This document shows, piece by piece, positions 8,804 through 16,394 of a DNA stretch of 64,000 nucleotides. The notes under the pieces are model-generated. The model saw nothing but the letters and a program-made list of their open reading frames with translations, was not told the DNA's origin and did no database searches. Both the position numbers and the translations under genes were made by a program. Numbering within the stretch: the stretch's first letter is position 1; the number at the start of each line of letters is the position of its first letter. The DNA is from an uncultured Paracoccaceae bacterium (GTDB taxonomy: Bacteria; Pseudomonadota; Alphaproteobacteria; Rhodobacterales; Rhodobacteraceae): assembly GCA_947502145.1 (NCBI GenBank), contig CANMYO010000005.1, forward strand, positions 1-64,000, given 5' to 3'.

Positions 8804-9457
8804 ATGCGCCATACGTCTCTCACTGCTGTCCTGACCGGCGATCTGATCCGGTCCCGCAAGGCCACCCCGCAGGCGGTCGCGGCAGCCATGCAGGTCCTGC
8901 AGCAGGCGGCCGACGACTTTGGCAAGATCCACGATGAAACGCCGCGCTTTACCCGATTTCGCGGTGACGGCTGGCAAATCCACCTCTCCGCACCGAACCT
9001 GGCCTATGACGCCACGCTCTACCTGGTTGCGCGCCTACGCGCAGCAGCAACCAAGATCGACACCCGCATATCGATTGGCATCGGCACCACCCGCACCATC
9101 GGCACACATGACCTTTCAGATGCCAGCGGCACGGCCTTCTTTGCCTCCGGCGATCATCTTGAGACGATGAGTCCCCGCCGCCAGTTCAGCTATGCGGGCG
9201 CACATGTCTGGCCCTACCAGATCGCGCTCTTTGATCTGGCAGAATTCATGACCAAAGGTTGGACCAGCGCACAGGCCGAGGCAGCGGCGCTGGATATTCT
9301 GGGCCCGAAACGCACCCATGATGACATCGCAGCGCAGCTTGGCATCACCCGGCAAGCGGTGCAATCTCGACTTGCAGGTGCCGGGCTCCGCTATTTAGAT
9401 CATGCACGTCACGTGATGCGACACCACGATTACGCCAAACAACCGGACCCGCAATGA
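8804..9457 (+). CDS. SatD-like protein with C-terminal helix-turn-helix
   Basis: A 217-residue protein. The N-terminal TAVLTGDLIRSRKA resembles the start of SatD-family proteins, a poorly understood family named after streptococcal acid-tolerance genes and related in fold to nucleotide cyclase-like domains. The sequence FTRFRGDGWQIHL (about residues 45-57) and ISIGIGTTR fit that fold. The C-terminal 45 residues (THDDIAAQLGITRQAVQSRL) form a sigma-like helix-turn-helix. It starts directly after a double operator and overlaps the DUF3307 gene by 4 bases (ATGA), so the pair is co-translated. Possibly a sensor/regulator for the membrane partner; function unproven. Confidence 0.6.
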   Translation: MRHTSLTAVLTGDLIRSRKATPQAVAAAMQVLQQAADDFGKIHDETPRFTRFRGDGWQIHLSAPNLAYDATLYLVARLRAAATKIDTRISIGIGTTRTIGTHDLSDASGTAFFASGDHLETMSPRRQFSYAGAHVWPYQIALFDLAEFMTKGWTSAQAEAAALDILGPKRTHDDIAAQLGITRQAVQSRLAGAGLRYLDHARHVMRHHDYAKQPDPQ

Positions 9458-10176
9458 TCACCACATTTGCCGCCCTGCTCTTTGCCCATGTCCTTGCCGA
9501 CTTTGTGCTGCAAACCAACTGGATGGTTCGCAACAAACGCAATCCGTTGGTGTTGCTCCTGCATGGGGTAATCGTGCTGGTGACACTGCAGGCCGCGCTG
9601 GGCACGGTCACGGCCTGGCCCTTGCTGGCCCTCGCGGGCGCACATCTGGTTATCGATGCGCTCAAGACCCATGCGCTGCGCCTGACCGGGCTCTGGCCCT
9701 TCCTTGGTGATCAGGCGTTACATGTGATCACCCTCATCCTGACGGCATTGCTGGCCCCGACGCTCTGGGCACAGGGCCTCTGGTCGGGGCTGGAGTTTCT
9801 GCCAGCGCTCTTTGCGCTGCTCAGCGGTCTGCTGATCGCAACCCGCGCCGGCAGCTTTGCCATCGGCTTTCTGATGGCGCCCTGGTCCGGACAGGACCTG
9901 CCCAAGGGGCTGGAAAACGGCGGCTACCTGATTGGAATCCTTGAACGCGGGCTGGTGTTTCTTCTGGTTGTCGTGGGTCAACCCGCCGGGATCGGCTTTC
10001 TGATCGCTGCCAAATCCGTGCTGCGCTTTGATACCACCTCGAAAGATCAGCGCGCGGGCGAATATGTCATCATCGGCACGCTGGCCTCATTTGGCTGGGC
10101 TCTTGTGACCGGCTATGGCACGCTTGCGATGCTTTCCCACCTGCCGCCGCTTGGAATCTTGCCCGGCACACCCTAA
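9454..10176 (+). CDS. DUF3307 membrane protein
   Basis: A 240-residue integral membrane protein with about six hydrophobic segments. The N terminus FAALLFAHVLADFVLQTNWM (residues 4-23) and the following HGVIVLVTLQ are typical of the DUF3307 family, with conserved His, Asp and Gln inside the first membrane segment. A second short HLVIDALK motif resembles the DUF3307 AHFIID-type segment. Function is unknown. Translational overlap with the SatD-like regulator argues that both work together. It is followed 27 bases later by an IscA-type gene with its own ribosome-binding site. Confidence 0.8.
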   Translation: MITTFAALLFAHVLADFVLQTNWMVRNKRNPLVLLLHGVIVLVTLQAALGTVTAWPLLALAGAHLVIDALKTHALRLTGLWPFLGDQALHVITLILTALLAPTLWAQGLWSGLEFLPALFALLSGLLIATRAGSFAIGFLMAPWSGQDLPKGLENGGYLIGILERGLVFLLVVVGQPAGIGFLIAAKSVLRFDTTSKDQRAGEYVIIGTLASFGWALVTGYGTLAMLSHLPPLGILPGTP

Positions 10177-10203
10177 ATTGGGCTAGGATACAGGAGACAC
10201 CCC

Positions 10204-10566
10204 ATGTTTGGCATTCCCGGCAAACAAGCCGTGACCATCACCGACAAGGCCGCGGCGCAGATCGCCAAGCTGATGACCAAGGACGGCCATCAGGGCCTGC
10301 GCATCGGCGTCAAGAAAGGCGGCTGCGCGGGCATGGAATACACCATGGAATATGTCACTGATGTTGATCCGCTTGACGAAGTCGTCGAACAGGATGGCGC
10401 GCGCGTCATGATCGCGCCAATGGCCCAGATGTTTCTCTTTGGCACGGAAATCGACTATGAGGTCTCGCTGCTGGAATCGGGCTTCAAGTTCCGCAACCCC
10501 AATGTGGTGGATGCCTGCGGCTGCGGCGAAAGCATCAAGTTCGACGAGACGATTCAAACCTCATGA
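10204..10566 (+). CDS. sufA: A-type Fe-S cluster carrier (IscA/SufA/HesB family)
   Basis: 120 residues, cytosolic carrier that receives iron-sulfur clusters and hands them to client enzymes. The three conserved cysteines are visible: one in KKGGCAGMEYTM (near residue 42) and two in the C-terminal VDACGCGESIKF. Length is normal. CAGGAGACACCCC precedes the ATG, a strong ribosome-binding site. It overlaps the TfoX-like gene by 4 bases. I call it SufA-like because SufT is nearby; ErpA or IscA cannot be excluded from sequence alone. Confidence 0.88.
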   Translation: MFGIPGKQAVTITDKAAAQIAKLMTKDGHQGLRIGVKKGGCAGMEYTMEYVTDVDPLDEVVEQDGARVMIAPMAQMFLFGTEIDYEVSLLESGFKFRNPNVVDACGCGESIKFDETIQTS

Positions 10567-10853
10567 GCGTTGACGACAGCGATATTGCCTTCGCTGTGGA
10601 TCTCTTTTCAAACCTGGGCGGGCTCAGCACACGCAAGATGTTCGGCGGCATGTGCCTCTATCATGACGGCACCGTCTTTGCCCTGCTTTCGAGCGATGGG
10701 CGGCTTTACCTCAAGACCCGCGATCCCGGCACACTCTATGGCACCGCGACCGCGCAGTTTCATAACATGCCCTATTGGTCCCTGCCCGAAGCAGCCCTTG
10801 ACGATCCTGACCACGCCTGCACATTGGCGCAAAACGCGCTCGCCGCTCTTTGA
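10563..10853 (+). CDS. TfoX N-terminal domain protein
   Basis: 96 residues matching the TfoX/Sxy N-terminal domain only: [34 protein letters not shown] is the hallmark region (positions about 18-51). The C-terminal helix-hairpin domain found in full-length competence regulators is absent, as is common in stand-alone alphaproteobacterial members. Its cellular role is unclear, and involvement in natural competence should not be assumed. The start codon overlaps the sufA-like stop (ATGA) and the gene is 11 bases before tpiA. Confidence 0.8.
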   Translation: MSVDDSDIAFAVDLFSNLGGLSTRKMFGGMCLYHDGTVFALLSSDGRLYLKTRDPGTLYGTATAQFHNMPYWSLPEAALDDPDHACTLAQNALAAL

Positions 10854-10864
10854 AAGGATCACAT

Positions 10865-11608
10865 ATGCCCCGCAAGCTTGCCGCCGGTAACTGGAAAATG
10901 AACGGCACGCCTGCCGCCCTGACCGAGGTCGCAGCCCTCTGTGCCGCACATTCCGCACCCGGCGTTGATGTCTTGCTGTGTCCGCCCGCAACGCTTCTGG
11001 CGCAGATGGCTGCCGCCACGCAGGATCATGCGCTGATGGTGGGTGGACAGGATTGCCATGCCAATGCAAGCGGCGCGCATACCGGTGACATCTCAGCACA
11101 GATGCTCAAGGCCGCCGGGGCCGGCGCAGTCATCACCGGCCATTCAGAACGGCGCACCGATCACGGCGAAACCGACGCGGATGTCTCCGCCAAATCGCAG
11201 GCCGCTTATGATGCTGGCCTTATTGCCGTCATCTGCATCGGTGAAACACTGGATGAACGCGAATCTGGTACCACCCTGTCGGTGATTGACACGCAGCTTG
11301 CAGGCTCGATCCCTGACAATGCCACCGCGGCCAATACCGTTATCGCCTATGAACCGGTCTGGGCCATTGGCACGGGCAAAGTGCCCACCACCGCGCAGAT
11401 TGGCGAGGTGCATGCCCATATCCGCGCCCGCCTTGCGGCCCGGTTCAGCGATGCGGCTGACATGCGCCTGCTTTATGGCGGATCGGTCAAGGCCAGCAAC
11501 GCCGATGATATCTTTGCGGTGGCCGACGTGGATGGGGCATTGGTAGGCGGAGCAAGCCTGAAAGCCAGCGACTTCGGCCCCATCATCACTGCCCTGTCAA
11601 ACGCCTGA
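10865..11608 (+). CDS. tpiA: Triosephosphate isomerase
   Basis: 247 residues. Glycolytic/gluconeogenic enzyme interconverting dihydroxyacetone phosphate and glyceraldehyde 3-phosphate in the cytosol. All active-site elements are visible: AGNWKMNG with the catalytic Lys, VITGHSERR with the catalytic His, [15 protein letters not shown] with the catalytic Glu and the flexible loop, and the phosphate-binding [11 protein letters not shown]. The start at 10865 follows AAGGA by 7 bases; a TTG five codons earlier is unlikely. It is the last gene of the plus-strand run and converges on dctM. Confidence 0.97.
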   Translation: MPRKLAAGNWKMNGTPAALTEVAALCAAHSAPGVDVLLCPPATLLAQMAAATQDHALMVGGQDCHANASGAHTGDISAQMLKAAGAGAVITGHSERRTDHGETDADVSAKSQAAYDAGLIAVICIGETLDERESGTTLSVIDTQLAGSIPDNATAANTVIAYEPVWAIGTGKVPTTAQIGEVHAHIRARLAARFSDAADMRLLYGGSVKASNADDIFAVADVDGALVGGASLKASDFGPIITALSNA

Positions 11609-11633
11609 CCCTCACCCTCTCGCGGCACAAAAG

Positions 11634-11663
11634 AACGCAGCGGCCAATTCCGGCCGCCGCGTT
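11634..11663. terminator. Hairpin between convergent tpiA and dctM
   Basis: A strong inverted repeat: AACGC-A-GCGGCC, loop AATTCC, GGCCGC-C-GCGTT. Eleven base pairs with one mismatch. It lies between the converging stop codons and probably serves both genes, although the U tract after it is short (GCTTTCC on the plus strand). Confidence 0.65.
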
Positions 11664-11701
11664 GCTTTCCTGACCGCCAGCAAGACGCGCGCCATCGCCC
11701 G

Positions 11702-13126
11702 CTAATTCACAATGATCTCCGGCCCCATCAGCGAATTGGGCAATGCCGTTGAAATCCACGGGATGTAGGTGATCATGATCAAGAAGACGAACAGCACGGC
11801 AAGAAACGGCAGCGCTGCGCGGACAACCGCCATCATCGGCATGCCTGCGACACCCGAGGTCACAAACAGGTTCAAGCCGACGGGTGGGGTAATCATCCCG
11901 ATTTCCATGTTGACGACCATGATGATGCCCAGATGGATCGGATCAATACCCAGCTGAATGGCAATCGGGAACACCAGCGGCGCCACGATGACAATCAACC
12001 CTGATGGCTCCATGAACTGCCCGCCAATCAGCAGGATCACGTTGACCACGATCAAAAAGGCGATCGGCCCCAGCCCGGCGTCCAGCATCGCCCCGGCGAT
12101 ATGCTGCGGGATTTGCTCATCCGTCAGCACGTGCTTGAGGATCAGCGCGTTGGCGATGATGAACATCAACGTCACAGTCAGCTTGCCCGCCTCAAACAGG
12201 GTGCCCAGGGTATCCCTGTGAAACCAGGCGGTGACAATCGCCCAGGGCTTTGACAATAGCGAGACAGGTCTCTCACCCTCTGCCGTCGCCAGCGGTCCCA
12301 TATCGCGATAGATGAAACTGGCCACAAAGAAGGCATAGACAGCAGCCACCGCAGCCGCTTCAGTCGGGGTAAACGCCCCCGGGCGCCAGTAGACCAGAGG
12401 CCCTTCGCCAAACTGCACCCAGGGATGGCCATAAATGCCGCCCATGATGATCACGATCAGCAGCAGCCCCCACAGGGCATCGCGCAGGCTCTCGCCGATC
12501 TCGCCCCAGCCCTTCCATTCGCCCTTGGGCATGTTCTTGAACCGGGCAATCACATAGATCGTCACCATCAGCATGAACCCGGCCAACATGCCGGGGATCA
12601 CCCCGGCCAGGAACATCCGCCCGACCGAAACATCCGTAGCAGAGGCATAGACAACCATCACGATGCTTGGCGGGATCAGAATGCCCAACGTGCCGGCGTT
12701 ACAGATCACACCTGCGGCGAATTCCTTGGTATAGCCAACCTGCCGCATCGCGGCGATCACGATAGACCCGATCGCAACCACCGTCGCCGGGGATGATCCC
12801 GACAGCGCCGCAAACATCATGCAAGCCAACACGCCCGCGATCGCAAGCCCGCCCTGCAAATGGCCGACACAGGCAATCGCAAAACGAATGATCCGCTTAG
12901 CGACCCCACCGGTCGACATGAAGGACGAGGCCAGCACAAAGAACGGGATCGCCAGCAAGGTATAATGCCCGGCCATGGCCTGATAAAGCGACTGCGCGAC
13001 AGAGGCCAGCGAGGTGTCCGAAAAGGCCAGCAAAAAGATGATCGACGACAGGCCAAGGCTCACCGCTATCGGCACGCCGATCAGCAACAGCCCAATGATC
13101 ATCACAAAAAGGAGTACAACTTCCAT
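11702..13126 (-). CDS. dctM: TRAP transporter large permease, DctM family
   Basis: A 474-residue integral inner-membrane protein, the large transport subunit of a tripartite ATP-independent periplasmic transporter driven by the sodium gradient. Some 12-13 hydrophobic segments are visible; GVPIAVSLGLSSIIFLLAF at the start and SGSSPATVVAIGSIVIAAM with the conserved GS motif in the first third are characteristic, as is the PPVGLNLFVTSGVAG segment near the end. Length is slightly above the usual 425-430 because of a central loop insert (about residues 225-290, including a hydrophilic stretch DMGPLATAEGERPVS). It follows dctQ after a 3-base gap and belongs to the dctPQM operon. Confidence 0.93.
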   Translation of the reverse strand: MEVVLLFVMIIGLLLIGVPIAVSLGLSSIIFLLAFSDTSLASVAQSLYQAMAGHYTLLAIPFFVLASSFMSTGGVAKRIIRFAIACVGHLQGGLAIAGVLACMMFAALSGSSPATVVAIGSIVIAAMRQVGYTKEFAAGVICNAGTLGILIPPSIVMVVYASATDVSVGRMFLAGVIPGMLAGFMLMVTIYVIARFKNMPKGEWKGWGEIGESLRDALWGLLLIVIIMGGIYGHPWVQFGEGPLVYWRPGAFTPTEAAAVAAVYAFFVASFIYRDMGPLATAEGERPVSLLSKPWAIVTAWFHRDTLGTLFEAGKLTVTLMFIIANALILKHVLTDEQIPQHIAGAMLDAGLGPIAFLIVVNVILLIGGQFMEPSGLIVIVAPLVFPIAIQLGIDPIHLGIIMVVNMEIGMITPPVGLNLFVTSGVAGMPMMAVVRAALPFLAVLFVFLIMITYIPWISTALPNSLMGPEIIVN

Positions 13127-13129
13127 GGC

Positions 13130-13816
13130 TCAGGCTTCCCGGTTGAGGGCAGCAGCTTCTTCAACCGCATCCTCTGCTTCATGTGAGACGATCAAACTGT
13201 CATCCTGCCCACGGATCACCCGAACCGTGGCCTGCGCGATGCGAAACAGCATCAGCAACACACCAATCGGCAAAATCACGTAAGGGATGAATCGTGGCAG
13301 CTTTTCGTATTCTTCGCCAAGGTTGAACCGTTCCTCCAGGAACGTCCGGCCAAAGGGGATTGGCACCTGCTCTGTCTCGTACCAGCCCTGATCGCGGGTC
13401 TTTTCGTCAAACCCGGTTGGCAGCACCCGTCCGGTGGTCTGTTGATAGCCGCCAAACGGCGCCCAGTAATCCCAGGCCCCCTTCATCAGCAGTCCCCCAT
13501 AGGCCAGACAACAGACTGCAGAAATCATCACCAGCGCGCGCCGCAGCCCCCCACCGGTCAAGTTCAAAACGGCATCAACGCCCAGATGCGCGGTGATCTT
13601 GAAACCATAGCTGATCCCAAACAGTACCAGCCAGGCAAACAGGATCAGCGTCACTTCCAGACCCCATAGCAACGAGGTCCCAAACCCGTAACGCATCACC
13701 ACATTGACAAAGGTCACCATTGTCATCAGCCCCAGCAGGACTGCTATGAAAGTACGCTCAACCCCGTCAATGAAACGGCCGAAACCGGACGGCGAGGGAT
13801 GTGATTGTTGTGACAT
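13130..13816 (-). CDS. dctQ: TRAP transporter small permease, DctQ family
   Basis: 228 residues with four predicted membrane segments, beginning FIDGVERTFIAVLLGLMTMV, the typical DctQ first segment, then FVNVVMRYGFGTSLLWGLE with the conserved RY. DctQ pairs with DctM to form the membrane unit. The protein is longer than most DctQ subunits (about 160-200) because of a soluble insert of about 65 residues between segments three and four (around residues 115-180), rich in charged and aromatic residues. The start at 13816 is preceded by GAGGAGGCCGCC. Two hairpins separate it from dctP. Confidence 0.88.
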   Translation of the reverse strand: MSQQSHPSPSGFGRFIDGVERTFIAVLLGLMTMVTFVNVVMRYGFGTSLLWGLEVTLILFAWLVLFGISYGFKITAHLGVDAVLNLTGGGLRRALVMISAVCCLAYGGLLMKGAWDYWAPFGGYQQTTGRVLPTGFDEKTRDQGWYETEQVPIPFGRTFLEERFNLGEEYEKLPRFIPYVILPIGVLLMLFRIAQATVRVIRGQDDSLIVSHEAEDAVEEAAALNREA

Positions 13817-13842
13817 GGCGGCCTCCTCACAGGCGTTGCAGG

Positions 13843-13911
13843 AAAGGGCGCCCCGTAAGGCACCCTTTTGGGATGGTGGGTGGGGTGTCGCCGCAAGGCG
13901 CACGTCACCCC
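13843..13911 (-). promoter_or_regulatory. Two intercistronic hairpins between dctP and dctQ
   Basis: Hairpin A (13882-13911) pairs GGGGTG with CACCCC and has an inner CGCC/GGCG stem. Hairpin B (13843-13868) is a 10-bp stem AAAGGGCGCC/GGCACCCTTT (one wobble pair in RNA) with a 6-base loop. They come just after the dctP stop. Such structures between the binding-protein gene and the membrane-subunit genes usually stabilise the upstream message or partly terminate transcription, giving more DctP than DctQM. Confidence 0.6.
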
Positions 13912-13919
13912 GCCATCAT

Positions 13920-14936
13920 TTACATGGACGCATTGATTTCCTGCGCGGCGTCAATGTTGTCCTGACCAACGTCCTCGACGAACTTGTCCCAGACTGGGCG
14001 CATCGCTGCGACCCATGCTTCACGCTGTTCCGGGGTCAGCTGGCGCACAACGCCACCCGCATCCACAACCGCCTGCTTGGCCTCTTCATTCACCGCAAAG
14101 CTTTCACTGTTGCGGGTCTCCGTGACCTCACGCAGGATCGTTGTCAGCTGTTCGGCCACATCCGGCTCAAGGCTGTCCATAAAGTCGACAGATGTCACAA
14201 CCAGATAATCAATGATGCCGTGGTTGGTTTCGGTGATCCCGTCCTGAACCTCAAAGAATTTCTGACCGTAGATATTGGACCAGGTGTTTTCCTGCCCATC
14301 CACAACGCCGGTTTGCAAGGCACCGTAGACTTCGGAAAAGGCCATCGGCTGCGGGCTGGCACCCAGCGCTTCCATCTGCGCGACAAGCACGTCACTGGCC
14401 TGCACGCGGAACTTCAGACCTTCTGCATCACCGGGCAGTTCCAGCGGCACGTTGGCCGAAAACTGCTTCATGCCGTTGTGCCAGAACTCCAGTCCCTGCA
14501 AGCCACGCCGCCGCATGCTGTCCTTCATCGCCTGGCCGGTCTCTGACGTTTGAAAGGCGTCAACCGCGTCGATGTCGGTAAACATGAACGGCAGATCGAA
14601 AATGCGGAATTGCTTGGTAAAGGCTTCAAACTTGGACAGTGACGGGGCCGCCATCTGCACATCACCCTGCAACATCGCCTCCAAAACCTGATCGTCGTTG
14701 TAAAGCGTCGAGTTCGGGAACACCTCCATGCACATCACACCATCCATTTCGGTGTTGATCCGCTCTTGCAGCAGGCTCGCCGCAATCCCCTTGGGATGGC
14801 GATCGGTGTTTGTCACGTGGCTGAACTTGACGACGATCTCACCTTCGTCGCAGCCACCTGCGTGGCTTTCAGCGACAGCGGCATTTGCGGCTACGGCCAT
14901 TGCGGCACCCAGTGCGGCAGTCTTTAGATAGGTCAT
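13920..14936 (-). CDS. dctP: TRAP transporter substrate-binding protein, DctP family
   Basis: 338 residues, periplasmic. The signal peptide MTYLKTAALGAAMAVAANAA, ending near AVAES, is clear. The mature protein has the DctP core: EIVVKFSHVTNTDRHPKG, GVMCMEVFPNSTLYNDDQVLEAM, and the FRVQASDVLVAQMEALGASP segment holding the conserved Arg that clamps the substrate carboxylate. GVVDGQENTWSNIYGQKFFEVQ is also typical. C4-dicarboxylates are the most likely cargo because the family and the linked DctBD regulators point to them. A strong ribosome-binding site GGAGGAG precedes the ATG. It is the first gene of the dctPQM operon. Confidence 0.93.
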   Translation of the reverse strand: MTYLKTAALGAAMAVAANAAVAESHAGGCDEGEIVVKFSHVTNTDRHPKGIAASLLQERINTEMDGVMCMEVFPNSTLYNDDQVLEAMLQGDVQMAAPSLSKFEAFTKQFRIFDLPFMFTDIDAVDAFQTSETGQAMKDSMRRRGLQGLEFWHNGMKQFSANVPLELPGDAEGLKFRVQASDVLVAQMEALGASPQPMAFSEVYGALQTGVVDGQENTWSNIYGQKFFEVQDGITETNHGIIDYLVVTSVDFMDSLEPDVAEQLTTILREVTETRNSESFAVNEEAKQAVVDAGGVVRQLTPEQREAWVAAMRPVWDKFVEDVGQDNIDAAQEINASM

Positions 14937-15034
14937 GAGATTTCTCCTCCCTGTGGACCTCTCTCAACCAGAGGCCCTGCATGGGTAGATCAAACGCTGC
15001 CGCCCTTGGTCCAACAACAGATTTGTCAAATTTT

Positions 15035-15137
15035 TGTGCGAAAAGCGATTTTAGCGCACATTTTCAATGCGTTTTGCAATGTTTCTAATGCGCCGTGCGG
15101 ATCACGCAAGCGTGAGACTGTGCGGAATACTGCACAG
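15035..15137 (-). promoter_or_regulatory. Cluster of dyads upstream of dctP
   Basis: Three inverted repeats lie between dctD and dctP: TGTGCG-N14-CGCACA (15035-15060), TCACGC-AA-GCGTGA (15102-15115) and CTGTGC-N8-GCACAG (15118-15137). The first and third share TGTGC half-sites. They are candidate binding sites for the DctD-like regulator. I looked for a sigma-54 promoter (GG-N10-GC) here and did not find one. A TTGACA hexamer on the minus strand (near 15025-15030) lacks a good -10. Confidence 0.4.
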
Positions 15138-15146
15138 AGTTAGCGA

Positions 15147-16394
15147 TCACATGGCCGGATCTTGACCCTCGACACGGTAGTCTTCTGCGCGAATGTCATG
15201 GCGTGTCAGCTTGTCGTAAAAGGTTTTGCGCGGGACTTTCAATTGCCGTGCGGTTTCCGTTGCATTGCCTCCCGTGCGCCGCAGCGCGTCAATCAACAGA
15301 GTGCGTTCCACCTTTGCCATCTGATCGGGCAGGCTCAGCCCGACCATCGCATCCGCATCATCCAGCCCCATGGCAAACCGCATCGCGGCATTCATCAAGG
15401 CGCGGGCATTTCCCGGCCAGTCCTTGGCAACCTGCTGTTCCAGGTCCGCCTGCGTAATATCCGGCAGCGGCAGGTTGGCTTGCTCGCACGCCTGCGCGAC
15501 ATAGTGGCGGAACAGGACCGGGACATCCTCCATCCGGTCGCGCAGCGGCGGCACCACAACGCGCATCAGGTCCAGCCGCACCTGAAGATCCGCGCTGAAA
15601 TTGCCCTGCTTCACCTGTTTGCGCAGCTCGTGCGTGCTGCCTGCAATGACCCGTGCCGGTCGTCCCGCTTCCAACGCATCCAACAGCGCAAACTGAACTG
15701 TGTCCGGCAATTGACTGACATCATCAAGGTATAGCGTCCCGGCCCCGGCCTGATCAAAGGCCTCTTCAAGTCCCTGCAATGTCAGTCCGGCAGCGCTCCG
15801 CTTGATGAACGGATGGCGCGCGGCAGATGACAGCAGATGGATCACCTCGGCAACCTTCGGGGTGCCCGAACCCGGCTCTCCGATGACAAGCACATCCGCC
15901 CCGGCCCGCGCAACAGCACGCGCCCGGTCGCGCAGCCCCTGCGCCAGATCCGAGACCCCGATCAACATCCGCGCCGCAGCATCTCCGCCCGCGATTGCAA
16001 GTTTGGAACGGCGGTCCTCCAGCACATCCGCGCGGGTGCGCAGCGCCCGTTCTACCCCAGCCAGCAATGTCGCCGGCGCGCAGGGCTTTTCCAGAAACGA
16101 AAACGCCCCGGCCTCCATCGCTGCCACGGCCATCGGCACATCACCCTGCCCGGTCAGCAGGATCACTGGCAGTTCCGCGTCCGCCGCGCGCGCGTAGGTT
16201 AACAGGTGAAACCCGTCCCGGCCTGGCATCCGGATGTCGCTGACGATGATGCCATCGAAATCGCGGGTGATGTGGTCCTTGGCGGCCACGAAGGATCCCG
16301 CCACGATGGGTAGATATTCCGCCAGTTCCAGCGTCTGCCCCAGTGCCTCGCGCACCGCATGATCATCATCCACCAGCAGAACCCGCCGCGTCAT
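15147..16394 (-). CDS. dctD: DctD-like response regulator with degenerate AAA+ domain
   Basis: 415 residues. An N-terminal receiver domain (phospho-acceptor Asp near residue 53 in IIVSDIRMPG, Lys in FLEKPC) is followed by an NtrC-type AAA+ domain and a Fis-type helix-turn-helix (GNATETARQLKVPRKTFYDKL). The AAA+ domain is worn: the Walker A region reads GEPGSGTPKVAEVI (about 172-185), lacking the usual GKE, and there is no GAFTGA loop for contact with sigma-54. It is therefore probably a sigma-70-dependent regulator, as described for Rhodobacter NtrC. It overlaps dctB by 4 bases and lies upstream of dctPQM on the same strand, which suggests it controls the transporter. Confidence 0.85.
   Translation of the reverse strand: MTRRVLLVDDDHAVREALGQTLELAEYLPIVAGSFVAAKDHITRDFDGIIVSDIRMPGRDGFHLLTYARAADAELPVILLTGQGDVPMAVAAMEAGAFSFLEKPCAPATLLAGVERALRTRADVLEDRRSKLAIAGGDAAARMLIGVSDLAQGLRDRARAVARAGADVLVIGEPGSGTPKVAEVIHLLSSAARHPFIKRSAAGLTLQGLEEAFDQAGAGTLYLDDVSQLPDTVQFALLDALEAGRPARVIAGSTHELRKQVKQGNFSADLQVRLDLMRVVVPPLRDRMEDVPVLFRHYVAQACEQANLPLPDITQADLEQQVAKDWPGNARALMNAAMRFAMGLDDADAMVGLSLPDQMAKVERTLLIDALRRTGGNATETARQLKVPRKTFYDKLTRHDIRAEDYRVEGQDPAM

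Noticed and set aside
14937-15146. Sigma-54 promoter in front of dctP
   Set aside because: No GG-N10-GC element on the minus strand, and the DctD-like protein lacks GAFTGA.
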